Shown: piece after piece, positions 16,382 to 23,991 of the stretch
How positions within the stretch are numbered: the first letter of the stretch is position 1
Layout of the letters: each line of letters starts with the position of its first letter
Origin: an uncultured Bacteroidota bacterium
GTDB lineage: Bacteria; Bacteroidota; Bacteroidia; Bacteroidales; GCA-2748055
DNA length: 32,075 bases
Direction: 5' to 3'
Assembly (NCBI GenBank): GCA_937129385.1
Contig: CAKZNC010000095.1
Location: 1-32,075 of the forward strand
Notes under the pieces: model-generated
Database searches by the model: none
Seen by the model: the letters and a program-made list of their open reading frames with translations, nothing else
Told to the model about the DNA's origin: nothing
Program-made: the position numbers and the translations under genes

Positions 16382-17724
16382 GCATCATGGTTTACATGAT
16401 CAAGGTGAGCCTGGGAATCTTTCTCTTTTACCTGGTGTACCGACTTGTATTCAGGAGGTATACTTTCCACAGGTTCAACAGGATTTTGATCCTTGCATCA
16501 GGTGTTGGAGCATTCCTGTTGCCATTCTTCGAGATGCCTGCGGATACAATGGAGGTCCGGGGGATCAACGAGGTGATTCCAATCGACTGGAATTATATCG
16601 AGGCCCTGGGGACAACTGTGGCAAGTGAAGCAGATCAAGGGGTAGATGTGCAGCTGCCCTCCCTTTTGGTTCTGGCCGTACTTGGCATTGCCTTGACCAG
16701 GTTCTTCCTGTTGTTTTACAGGTATATGAAGGTGGTGCGTACCTTTTCCGGCGGAGAGGTCCGGAAGGAGAGAGGGATACGGTGGATCGTTCACCCGGAG
16801 GTACATTCTCCATTTACGCTTTTCAGGACGGTTTACCTTGACAGGTATACAGCTGAGCTGACTGCGTCTGTTGTGAGGGGGCATGAGGAGGTTCATGCCC
16901 GGCAGTTGCATTCACTTGACCTTGTATTCTGGGAGGTGATTTCTGCATTCCTGTGGTTCAATCCTTTTGTCTTTCTCTTCAAGCGGCTGACGCGGGAGAA
17001 TCATGAATACCTTGCCGATGAAGTCGCTCAGGCGTCCGGGCAGGAACTGGAAAGTTATCTTCTTGCATTTGCCGGGGAACTTGCCAGGAAGCATGATCCC
17101 GTTTTTGCCAGTCATTTTAAAAGTTCCACAATTAAAAAACGAATCATCATGCTTACAAATAAAAAAACAAATCAGAATAAGAAATGGTATTATTTACTTT
17201 TCGTTCCTCTGACCGTTTTCCTTGCGCTTGCATTTCAACAACCGGTGGAAGAGATGGCAGAAGAGGTGCCCGGACTGCGAATACAGTCGGGAGTGAATTC
17301 AACCGTGCCTGACTGGGCAGGTAATGCAGCGCCTGACCGGCTTCCCCTTGACGAGAAGTTCAGGGACCAGGTGAGCCTGGATTACGGGTGGAAAGGAAAG
17401 AACCCGGTGACCGGGGAAGAGATGACGCACAACGGGGTGGATTTCAGGGCACCACTTGGTTCAACGGTTTATGCTGCCGGAAATGGAGTGGTTACGAAAT
17501 CAGAGTTTCATGAACGGTACGGAAAAGTGATTGTGATCAACCACGGTAGCACTTTTACAACACTCTATTCGCACCTGGACGGACTGGAAGTAAGTATCGG
17601 ACAGAAAGTAGCCGCTGGTCAGCGCATCGGAACCGTCGGAAGTACGGGAGTCTCCACAGGTCCGCACCTTCATTTCGAGGTTAGGAAAGAGGGGGAGCCG
17701 GTGGATCCTTCGGATTATTATTGA
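16378..17724 (+). CDS. M56 (BlaR1-like) membrane peptidase fused to an M23 (LytM) endopeptidase domain
   Basis: A 448-residue inner-membrane protein. The N-terminal part is M56: helices at about 8-26, 34-50 and 95-115, the zinc motif H169-E-E-V-H173, and the third ligand region E210-x2-A-D214. A further membrane helix lies at about 270-287. The periplasmic remainder ends in a complete M23 domain (about 335-448) with zinc ligands H351 and D355 (HNGVDF), H399 (YSHL) and H430/H432 (GPHLHFEV). In BlaR1 the extracytoplasmic end is a penicillin-binding sensor. Here it is a peptidoglycan endopeptidase fold with every catalytic residue. It is coupled to the BlaI-like repressor. A wall-damage sensor is the natural inference, but a repressor-controlled wall hydrolase is also possible. 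Confidence 0.92.
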   Translation: MSIMVYMIKVSLGIFLFYLVYRLVFRRYTFHRFNRILILASGVGAFLLPFFEMPADTMEVRGINEVIPIDWNYIEALGTTVASEADQGVDVQLPSLLVLAVLGIALTRFFLLFYRYMKVVRTFSGGEVRKERGIRWIVHPEVHSPFTLFRTVYLDRYTAELTASVVRGHEEVHARQLHSLDLVFWEVISAFLWFNPFVFLFKRLTRENHEYLADEVAQASGQELESYLLAFAGELARKHDPVFASHFKSSTIKKRIIMLTNKKTNQNKKWYYLLFVPLTVFLALAFQQPVEEMAEEVPGLRIQSGVNSTVPDWAGNAAPDRLPLDEKFRDQVSLDYGWKGKNPVTGEEMTHNGVDFRAPLGSTVYAAGNGVVTKSEFHERYGKVIVINHGSTFTTLYSHLDGLEVSIGQKVAAGQRIGTVGSTGVSTGPHLHFEVRKEGEPVDPSDYY

Positions 17725-17738
17725 GACTCGGTTCAGAT

Positions 17739-17780
17739 TAAAAAAATCCTGCCCGGGATGATGACAATACCGGGCAGGAT
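17739..17780 (-). terminator. Rho-independent terminator of the minus-strand barrel gene
   Basis: ATCCTGCCCGG (17746-17756) pairs perfectly with CCGGGCAGGAT (17770-17780) around a 13-base loop. On the minus strand it is followed by a run of T, so it terminates the gene ending at 17842. It may also act as a barrier for the M56-M23 message from the other side. Confidence 0.8.
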
Positions 17781-17841
17781 ATATGTTTGAATGCTCATTC
17801 AGAAGAGTGAATGGACGACTTTTTTTGCCGGTCTGGTCAGC

Positions 17842-18603
17842 TCAATAAACCATTTCGGTTGCTTCTCCGCTGGAATTTCCAGGAATTCCGGGGATATTGT
17901 CCTTGTTCAATATAAATGAGAGTGATACATACCAGATTCCGGTGGTCTGGAATTGTGAATAGTCCACATCTTCTCCAAAATCTACCCCGGTAAAGCCGGG
18001 ATTCAGGAAGTCATCCAGGTAATACTTGAATTTCAGGTTGAATCCTGATGGGAACTGGATGCCGGCGAAGACAGACGGAACCCAGGGATTGACCCTGTTG
18101 CTTGCCCATTCGCTGAATTTATATTTATTCCCGTCGATGAAGAGTTTCTGCTTGTAGTGGAACATCCATTCATATTCTGCACCACCATAGAAAAATCCTT
18201 TTTTATCCATGTTTCCCAGCTTGACGGCAATCGGGAAGCCGAGGGAGTAGCTTCTTCGTTTGATCTTGGTGTTTTTATCCCAGTCGGGATGCGTTTCATC
18301 AATCCCCATGAATCCGATGTCCTGGTAAAGATCTTCCGTGATCAGCCCGATGTTCCTGATGCCAAATCCAGTGTAAAACCCGATGAACCTGCCCAGATCG
18401 AGATTGAATCTTTGCTGGGAGTGAAAGAACATGGTGAATCTCATGTTCGTATTTACATCCTGGTTGTTGAACATTACATCGGCACCTGAAAGTATGATCT
18501 CCCCGCTTCCGGAACGATAGAAATCCACCTGGGCTTTCGTGTTGGAGGATAATAGGGTGAATACTGAAATGAGCACGCTGAGCATTAATTTTGATTTGGT
18601 CAT
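17842..18603 (-). CDS. Putative outer-membrane beta-barrel protein of unknown function
   Basis: A 253-residue exported protein. I chose ATG 18603 because MTKSKLMLSVLISVFTLLSSNTKAQ is a clear signal peptide; the frame extends upstream but without signal character. The mature part is rich in aromatic and glycine residues in alternating strands (for example FYTGFGIRNIGL, GFFYGGAEYEWMFHY, FNLKFKYYLDDFL, GIWYVSLSFIL), as in small eight-stranded barrels. Unlike most barrels it ends in a polar tail (SSGEATEMVY) rather than a terminal Phe. I do not recognise a specific family. It has its own terminator (17739-17780) and diverges from the OmpA-like gene. Confidence 0.75.
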   Translation of the reverse strand: MTKSKLMLSVLISVFTLLSSNTKAQVDFYRSGSGEIILSGADVMFNNQDVNTNMRFTMFFHSQQRFNLDLGRFIGFYTGFGIRNIGLITEDLYQDIGFMGIDETHPDWDKNTKIKRRSYSLGFPIAVKLGNMDKKGFFYGGAEYEWMFHYKQKLFIDGNKYKFSEWASNRVNPWVPSVFAGIQFPSGFNLKFKYYLDDFLNPGFTGVDFGEDVDYSQFQTTGIWYVSLSFILNKDNIPGIPGNSSGEATEMVY

Positions 18604-18673
18604 GATATATTGTTTTTTGAATAAACAGGTCAATAAAGGTATTGTTTGTCTTCTCATAAAAAAAACTGAGGAC

Positions 18674-18697
18674 GAATCTCTACTGTTGTAGAGACTC
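18674..18697. repeat. Inverted repeat in the 18604-18868 divergent gap
   Basis: GAATCTCTAC and GTAGAGACTC form a 10-bp stem with one mismatch around a TGTT loop. It lies about 70 bases upstream of the minus-strand barrel start and 170 bases before the OmpA-like gene. It could be an operator or a 5' leader hairpin. The rest of this 265-base gap is AT-rich, with no gene and no exact TAnnTTTG element that I could place. Confidence 0.4.
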
Positions 18698-18869
18698 ATA
18701 CACTTTTACGGCTTCCTTTAAAATGGTCTATCGGCATGCATGTTCCGCCATAAAACACAGTAAATAAATTACTTAAAGTTATTTCCCCTTTTGTGGCACA
18801 GAAATTTCATGTGACAATGTATGAGAGTAAGATAGTACATTTTAGGAATTTAATCAAACACAGAACGCT

Positions 18870-19547
18870 ATGCGATCATTCCGTATTTTTTCACAAACCT
18901 TTTTATCAATTGTACTGATGGGGGCCCTGGTCATATCCGGATGCAGCGCTACCCGTACAGCCAAGGGAGGAGCTATTGGCAGCGGAGTAGGGGGAGCAGT
19001 TGGAGGCGTCATCGGGAGTCAGTCTGACAACACCGCAAAAGGTGCGATCCTTGGTGCCATGATCGGTGGTACTGCCGGTGCACTGATCGGCAATTACATG
19101 GATAAGCAGGCTGCAGAGCTTGAGGCTGACCTGGATGGTGCTGAAGTCGAACGTGTCGGAGAGGGGATCAAGATCACATTTGATTCCGGGATCCTGTTTG
19201 ATTTCGATTCATATGCACTCAGGGACGAATCGGAAGAGAATTTACAGGAGCTTGCAGAGACACTCCAGAAATATGATGATACCGAGATCCTTATTGAAGG
19301 ACATACTGACAATGTGGGTAGTGATGATTACAACCAGGACTTATCTGTTGACCGGGCAAAATCGGTAGAGGATTACCTGGAAGCGCTCAATATTGCATCT
19401 TCACGTATCATTTCCCGTGGTTACGGTGAAGAGCAGCCGATTGCTCCGAATGATACAGAATACGGCCGGCAGCAGAACCGAAGGGTTGAGGTGGCCATTT
19501 ATGCAAATGACGAACTTAAGCGCGCTGCCAGGCGGGGAGATATTTAG
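18870..19547 (+). CDS. OmpA-family lipoprotein with glycine-zipper segment (YiaD-like)
   Basis: An outer-membrane lipoprotein that probably anchors the membrane to peptidoglycan. The 225 residues start with a lipoprotein signal (VISG-C25). A glycine-zipper region follows (about 33-75; GGAIGSGVGGAVGG, then GAMIGGTAGALIG). The C-terminal OmpA-like domain (about 105-215) has FDFDSYAL, EGHTDNVGS, the LSVDRAKSVEDYL helix and QNRRVEV, the meso-diaminopimelate-binding features of the family. It is transcribed away from the barrel gene and followed by another barrel after a repeat-rich 71-base gap. Confidence 0.93.
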   Translation: MRSFRIFSQTFLSIVLMGALVISGCSATRTAKGGAIGSGVGGAVGGVIGSQSDNTAKGAILGAMIGGTAGALIGNYMDKQAAELEADLDGAEVERVGEGIKITFDSGILFDFDSYALRDESEENLQELAETLQKYDDTEILIEGHTDNVGSDDYNQDLSVDRAKSVEDYLEALNIASSRIISRGYGEEQPIAPNDTEYGRQQNRRVEVAIYANDELKRAARRGDI

Positions 19548-19548
19548 A

Positions 19549-19573
19549 TGCGTGGTGCGTAATGTGTGGTGCG
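19549..19573. repeat. Short imperfect direct repeat after the OmpA-like gene
   Basis: TGCGTGGTGCG at 19549-19559 recurs as TGTGTGGTGCG at 19563-19573, followed by a degenerate CGGTGTGG. It starts two bases after the stop codon. It is low-complexity GT-rich DNA of unknown role. Confidence 0.5.
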
Positions 19574-19618
19574 CGGTGTGGAAGTAAGAATATAGTAATA
19601 CCAAAAATCAATATAATC

Positions 19619-20284
19619 ATGAATTTAAAAAGCCAAAAGAAGAAATTTTTATCAATTATTTTAATCACCCTGCTGGGATTTGTCAGCACAAACGTTCATG
19701 GACAGGAGGCCAGGTTTGGATTGAAGGGCGGACTCAACCTGTCGAGCATGACGGTTGAAGGTGCAGATGACAGCAACCTGCTGCCAGGATTTCATGCAGG
19801 TGCATTTGCCAGGGTAATGGCAACGGACCTGATTGGACTGCAACCGGAGGTACTATTCTCAACAAGGGGATACAAGGCAGTTTATAATGAATCATTCCTT
19901 GGATACCCGGTAGCAGATGGTACAACCAAACTAAATCTTGATTACATCGATGTACCCTTGCATGTGGTTTTCTCTATTGCCGAAGATTTCAATTTTCACG
20001 TGGGACCATATTTTGGTTTCCTGGTAAATGCAGATGCGGTAACCGATGCTGAGGTCCTTGATTTCATTAATGTCGACGATGTGAGTGAAATTGACAGGGA
20101 GGAATTCAATACGGTGGATATGGGTGTATCCGGCGGACTGGGTTTTACCTTTGATCCTGTCACAGTAGGTTTCAATTACAGTCTTGGTTTAAACAGGGTT
20201 GCAAAGGAGTCAGAAGCAATGGATGCGTTGATCGGAGATGCAAAGAACAACAATATCCAGGTATATGTTGGATTCCTTTTCTAG
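19619..20284 (+). CDS. PorT-like outer-membrane beta-barrel protein
   Basis: A 221-residue exported barrel. ATG 19619 is chosen because MNLKSQKKKFLSIILITLLG...HGQ is a signal peptide; codons upstream in the frame are repeat DNA. The mature protein begins EARFGLKGGLNLSSM, the usual PorT/OMP_b-brl_2 opening. It continues with alternating strands (LIGLQPEVLFSTRGY, LDYIDVPLHVVFSI, HVGPYFGFLV, GVSGGLGFTF) and ends in Phe (VYVGFLF), the Bam recognition feature. This large Bacteroidota family has diverse or unknown roles. A strong terminator follows at 20328-20362. Confidence 0.85.
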   Translation: MNLKSQKKKFLSIILITLLGFVSTNVHGQEARFGLKGGLNLSSMTVEGADDSNLLPGFHAGAFARVMATDLIGLQPEVLFSTRGYKAVYNESFLGYPVADGTTKLNLDYIDVPLHVVFSIAEDFNFHVGPYFGFLVNADAVTDAEVLDFINVDDVSEIDREEFNTVDMGVSGGLGFTFDPVTVGFNYSLGLNRVAKESEAMDALIGDAKNNNIQVYVGFLF

Positions 20285-20327
20285 GAACTGAAAACCAGGA
20301 ATAGATATATATTACAAGTTAAGAATC

Positions 20328-20362
20328 AAACCGTTTTCCGGTCTGCCGGAAGACGGTTTTTT
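20328..20362 (+). terminator. Rho-independent terminator after the PorT-like gene
   Basis: A 14-bp stem (20328-20341 with 20346-20359, one G-U pair) around a TCTG loop, with the T-run ending at 20362. The convergent SRPBCC gene ends at 20368, so the hairpin may serve both directions. Confidence 0.85.
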
Positions 20363-20367
20363 GTATA

Positions 20368-20877
20368 TCAGCTGTTCACGAGATTGGATGTCTCTTCCAT
20401 TTTGAGTCCGGTTGCATGCAGGGTGATCCCATGTTCGATCCAGGCTTTCAGGTTGGTGAGCCAGAAGGTCCAGCCGGTGGCGCAGCCCACGAAAAGATCC
20501 AGTTTGCTCTTCTCATCTGTAGGGATGCTATCCTGTATCAGGATGAGTTCGGTTCCCATGCGATGTTTATTCAGTTCAACATGCACATTTCCACCGGTAC
20601 CAAAAGTAAATGAGATACGGTCGGTGCCGTTTGCTGCCAGTATTTTTCCCTCCTCCTCGAAATCCCAGTTGTGCCATTTCCACCTGAAGCTGTCCTCATT
20701 CTGAATGTGCTCATCGTTGCCTCTTTTCTGATCATTTTCTTCGGTATACTCCACCTTTTCCAGGAACCATTCCGTGATCTTTTCCGGGACCGTCCATGCA
20801 TCATATACTTCCTGCATATCTTTATCGATATAGATCCTCTTCACAAAATTGGTCCAATCATAATTTGTCTTATTCAT
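20368..20877 (-). CDS. SRPBCC (AHSA1/START-like) domain protein
   Basis: A cytoplasmic 169-residue protein with a helix-grip fold. VKRIYIDKDMQEVYDAWTVP at the N-terminus and ITEWFL are the AHSA1-type opening. GGNVHVELNKHRMGTELILIQD forms the central strands, and GWTFWLTNLKAWIEHG the long C-terminal helix that closes the hydrophobic pocket. Family members bind hydrophobic ligands or act as activators of partner proteins; no ligand can be inferred here. It is convergent with the PorT-like gene. A near-consensus element TACCTTTA lies 17 bases upstream of the start but lacks the final G. Confidence 0.85.
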   Translation of the reverse strand: MNKTNYDWTNFVKRIYIDKDMQEVYDAWTVPEKITEWFLEKVEYTEENDQKRGNDEHIQNEDSFRWKWHNWDFEEEGKILAANGTDRISFTFGTGGNVHVELNKHRMGTELILIQDSIPTDEKSKLDLFVGCATGWTFWLTNLKAWIEHGITLHATGLKMEETSNLVNS

Positions 20878-21042
20878 GGCAATCTAATTTATGTAAAGGT
20901 ATGAAATCAGGAGGAAGAAATAAAAACCAGGAAATATGATCCTCTATGCGCCAGACCATTGATCCTTCAGGTCTTAAACCTACTTCAGTCAGATAATACT
21001 GCAAGAAAAAAGATTTTGTGCGACTTTCTGCAAACTGATTTG

Positions 21043-21050
21043 TAATTTTG
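21043..21050 (+). promoter_or_regulatory. -7 promoter element of lpdA
   Basis: TAATTTTG matches TAnnTTTG, 36 bases upstream of ATG 21087. The nearest TTG (21016-21018) is 24 bases away, longer than usual. The element overlaps the in-frame upstream start at 21048, which argues for ATG 21087. Confidence 0.5.
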
Positions 21051-21086
21051 TTGTTATACAGTCATTCTACTTCAAAAACAAAACAT

Positions 21087-22478
21087 ATGAAATTTGACGT
21101 ACTGGTTATCGGAAGCGGTCCGGGTGGATATGTCGCAGCCATTCGTGCTTCACAACTTGGATTGAAAACTGCTGTTGTTGAGCGGGAATCACTTGGAGGA
21201 ATATGCCTCAACTGGGGATGCATTCCTACGAAGTCCCTATTGAAGAGTGCCCAGGTACTGGAGTATCTTCAGCATGCACAGGATTACGGGATCGTGATCG
21301 ACGGGGAGGCGAAGGCCGACTTTAATAAGGTGGTGGAACGCAGCCGTACGGTAGCCAATGGAATGAGTAAGGGGATTCAGTTCCTGTTCAAGAAAAATAA
21401 GATTGAATCGATCAGCGGGACCGGTAAACTCAAATCCAAAGGTGTTGTTGCGGTAACCGATGCAGACGGAAAGACCAAAGATGTGGAGGCCAAACACATC
21501 ATCCTTGCCACAGGGGCGAGGTCCAGGCAACTTGACAACCTGAAGCAAGACGGGAAAAAGATCATAGGATACAGGGAAGCCATGACCCTGGAGAAACTGC
21601 CGGAATCCATGGTCGTTGTCGGATCCGGAGCCATCGGCAGCGAGTTTGCCGATTTCTATACCACCATGGGTACCAAAGTGACACTCGTGGAATTTCTGCC
21701 CAATGTAGTGCCGGTTGAGGACGAGGAGGTGTCAAAACAGTTGGAGCGTTCCTTCAAGAAAAGGAAAATGAAAGTGATGACCTCATCTGAGGTTACCAAG
21801 GTGGACACATCCGGCAAAAAATGCAAGGTGACCATCAAGTCGAAAAAAGGTGAAGAGCAGGTTGAGGCAGATATCGTGCTCTCTGCTGTCGGCGTTGCAC
21901 CCAATACAGAAAACCTCGGGCTCGAGGAGTTGAAAGTCGAAACCGAAAAGGGAAAGATCAAGGTCGATGATTTCTACCGCACCAATGTGGACGGCGTTTA
22001 TGCCATCGGTGATATCGTACACGGACCAGCACTTGCGCATGTGGCTTCGGCAGAAGGGATCGTCTGCGTAGAGAAGATTGCGGGACATCATCCTCAGCCG
22101 GTCGATTACAATAACATTCCGGGTTGTACCTATACCAGTCCGGAAGTCGCCTCAGTGGGGTATACTGAAAAGGCCGCCAAAGAGGCAGGTTACAAAATCA
22201 AGGTGGGCAAATTTCCTTTCACAGCTTCAGGCAAGGCTTCAGCTGCGGGAGCAAAAGAGGGATTTGTCAAGCTGATCTTCGACGAAAAATATGGCGAACT
22301 GCTTGGCGCACATATGATCGGGAACAATGTGACCGAGATGATCGCAGAGGCAGTCGTTGCACGTAAGCTCGAGACTACCGGTGAGGAGATCATCAAGGCT
22401 GTTCACCCGCATCCGACCATGTCAGAGGCGGTGATGGAGGCTGCCGCCGCGGCGTATGATGAGGTAATACATATTTGA
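21087..22478 (+). CDS. lpdA: Dihydrolipoyl dehydrogenase (E3)
   Basis: FAD-dependent oxidoreductase that reoxidises the lipoyl groups of 2-oxoacid dehydrogenase complexes or the glycine cleavage system. The 463-residue product starts at MKFDVLVIGSGPGG, with the FAD-binding GxGxxG near residue 9. The redox-active pair is in GGICLNWGCIPTK (C-x4-C). A second GSGAIGSEFADFY motif binds NAD. The FAD contact GVYAIGDIV and the dimer-interface catalytic HPHPTMSEAVMEA (His and Glu of the neighbouring subunit) are also present. No E1 or E2 genes are nearby. The gene is convergent with the serpin; a short heptamer repeat sits in the 42-base gap. Confidence 0.96.
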   Translation: MKFDVLVIGSGPGGYVAAIRASQLGLKTAVVERESLGGICLNWGCIPTKSLLKSAQVLEYLQHAQDYGIVIDGEAKADFNKVVERSRTVANGMSKGIQFLFKKNKIESISGTGKLKSKGVVAVTDADGKTKDVEAKHIILATGARSRQLDNLKQDGKKIIGYREAMTLEKLPESMVVVGSGAIGSEFADFYTTMGTKVTLVEFLPNVVPVEDEEVSKQLERSFKKRKMKVMTSSEVTKVDTSGKKCKVTIKSKKGEEQVEADIVLSAVGVAPNTENLGLEELKVETEKGKIKVDDFYRTNVDGVYAIGDIVHGPALAHVASAEGIVCVEKIAGHHPQPVDYNNIPGCTYTSPEVASVGYTEKAAKEAGYKIKVGKFPFTASGKASAAGAKEGFVKLIFDEKYGELLGAHMIGNNVTEMIAEAVVARKLETTGEEIIKAVHPHPTMSEAVMEAAAAAYDEVIHI

Positions 22479-22489
22479 GAGGAGAGAGG

Positions 22490-22503
22490 AGAGTTAAGAG
22501 TTG
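22490..22503. repeat. Two-unit AGAGTTA heptamer repeat after lpdA
   Basis: AGAGTTA followed by AGAGTTG, 11 bases past the lpdA stop. The same unit, ending in the same AGAGTTG variant, forms a six-unit array at the 3' end of uvrA (30744-30785). Confidence 0.6.
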
Positions 22504-22520
22504 AGAGTGGGTCGAGGTGG

Positions 22521-23747
22521 TTACTCCTGGTAGTCGGGTTCCATGACTTTTCCCACGAAGACGATCGAATTACTGCTGTTTTCCGTGATCGCAAAGAGGA
22601 ATGGTTTGTTGAAACGTATCACCATGGGTCCGCCCGGTCCTGCCGATGTTGTTTCAAAGACCACTGCAGTCACAGCTGCGGCTTCTGTTCCTTCCTCGTT
22701 CACATCAATGTAGGTTTTGTGGATCACATCCGAAATCAGCAGATCGATATCAGAGATCCCTGAAAAATCTGCTGACCCCGTGAATGCAATACCAAGACCC
22801 ATATTGATCAGGTCATTGGCCATGGATCTCCGGTATTCGAATTTAAATTTTGGCATGACCACCTGCACCTCATCCTGCTCTTCGAATTCCTCCATCCAAC
22901 TGTCCCAGGTATCTCCATCGAGTGCGGCAATGAGTTCGTCAACACTGCTGCCATTGCCCGGAAGAAACAGACGCATGGAAAACTTGTTGTCACGATAAGG
23001 CAGTTCTACCGCGGTATAATCATTTGTAGCAGCCACTTTGAATGTGCTTTCAGTCTTCATCATTTCCACCTGTCCGTATTGTGACTGGTCCTCGTTGTAG
23101 AACAATTCCATGGCAGTTTCGTCCTTGTCAAATTCGGTTTCCCAGAGGCAGTTGAAGTAGAGTGCATTGATAAGAACCATCATGGTTTCGGCTGAGAGTT
23201 CGCTGATGATCTCATCGATCTTATCATGGGTTTTGTCAGCCACCCACCCGTTGATCTCATCCACTGCACCCGGACTGGAAAAGTCAAGTTCCCTCACCTC
23301 TGCACCGTAATAGGTTTTATTCATCTCGATAAATCCCTGGAAGACCGGGAATCCTGAACGGTACCAAACCGAATTTGCGATCTCAAGGAGATTTCCCTTG
23401 CTGTCGGTCACCAGTGTTTTGATGAGGTCCATCATCACTTCGTTGACCTCTGCACGTGTGAGTCCTTCATAGTTCAGCACGCTGTCGAATGCCGCTTTCG
23501 TTGATGATTCTGCCCCGTTGTATGCCATGCCCAAAGCGAGGCTGACAGAGGCAGGGGAGATCATTATATTCTTCGTATCGTCACTTTTGATCACTTCATT
23601 GAAGAGTGTAAGTCCGAAGTTATTGTTTGTCTTGATGACTTCAGCAGATTTCTTGTTGTAGTCGAAAACAGGGTCATCCTCTCCGAACCAGTCACATCCT
23701 GTTACGAGGATGGCGATCATCATCAGAAATGCAAATTTTTTCATCAC
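22521..23747 (-). CDS. Serpin-family serine protease inhibitor, lipoprotein
   Basis: A suicide inhibitor of serine or cysteine proteases, probably anchored to the cell surface or periplasmic face. The 408 residues begin with a lipoprotein signal (LVTG-C18; either of the first two Met codons could start). The serpin core is clear: NIMISPASVSLALGMAYNGA, NALYFNCLWETEF, and TYIDVNEEGTEAAAVTA. The hinge EEGTEAAA (351-358) matches the inhibitory consensus with small residues at P12-P10. By spacing to alpha-1-antitrypsin, P1-P1' would be about T367-S368. FNKPFLFAI and FVGKVMEP close the fold. The target protease is unknown; defence against host, predator or community proteases is inference. Confidence 0.94.
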   Translation of the reverse strand: MMKKFAFLMMIAILVTGCDWFGEDDPVFDYNKKSAEVIKTNNNFGLTLFNEVIKSDDTKNIMISPASVSLALGMAYNGAESSTKAAFDSVLNYEGLTRAEVNEVMMDLIKTLVTDSKGNLLEIANSVWYRSGFPVFQGFIEMNKTYYGAEVRELDFSSPGAVDEINGWVADKTHDKIDEIISELSAETMMVLINALYFNCLWETEFDKDETAMELFYNEDQSQYGQVEMMKTESTFKVAATNDYTAVELPYRDNKFSMRLFLPGNGSSVDELIAALDGDTWDSWMEEFEEQDEVQVVMPKFKFEYRRSMANDLINMGLGIAFTGSADFSGISDIDLLISDVIHKTYIDVNEEGTEAAAVTAVVFETTSAGPGGPMVIRFNKPFLFAITENSSNSIVFVGKVMEPDYQE

Positions 23748-23804
23748 CAGTTGTTTTTTTGATTTTCAATGAAACTACCCATAAGATGATTGCAGATGCC
23801 TGAG

Positions 23805-23829
23805 GGTTGCGTCAGGGGTCGACGCAACC
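23805..23829. repeat. Nine-bp inverted repeat in the serpin/sigma-factor gap
   Basis: GGTTGCGTC (23805-23813) and GACGCAACC (23821-23829) are perfect inverted copies around a seven-base loop, 58 bases upstream of the serpin start. It may be an operator or a leader hairpin. The rest of the 23748-23988 gap holds a GC-rich palindromic patch (TCCGGCCGGA near 23901) and no gene or exact promoter element that I can place. Confidence 0.4.
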
Positions 23830-23973
23830 GAAATCATTTCAGCTGCATCCTGAAGTTGTAATGCACATATGTTGCTGCAAAATTCCTGCCATTTAGGGAT
23901 TCCGGCCGGATCCGGAGTCCGACCCTGCGGGCATAATTTTTGAGGTTGTCTATGAAAGTGTAAATTTACAAAC

Positions 23974-23991
23974 GGGAGGTAATACTGATTG
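23974..23991 (+). promoter_or_regulatory. Ribosome binding site and TTG start of the ECF sigma factor
   Basis: GGGAGG at 23974-23979 is followed after nine bases by TTG at 23989-23991. The codon just before it in frame is TGA (23986-23988), so nothing further upstream can start the protein. The next in-frame ATG is about 30 codons in and would remove part of sigma region 2. Confidence 0.7.

Noticed and set aside
20894-20901. TACCTTTA upstream of the SRPBCC gene as a promoter
   Set aside because: It lacks the final G of TAnnTTTG, as does a similar TTTA-ended string upstream of the barrel gene at 18603. It is too weak to call.
23893-23923. GC-rich palindromic patch (TCCGGCCGGA and TCCGGA) as a mobile-element end or attachment site
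   Set aside because: Short, with no flanking direct repeats or integrase/transposase gene.
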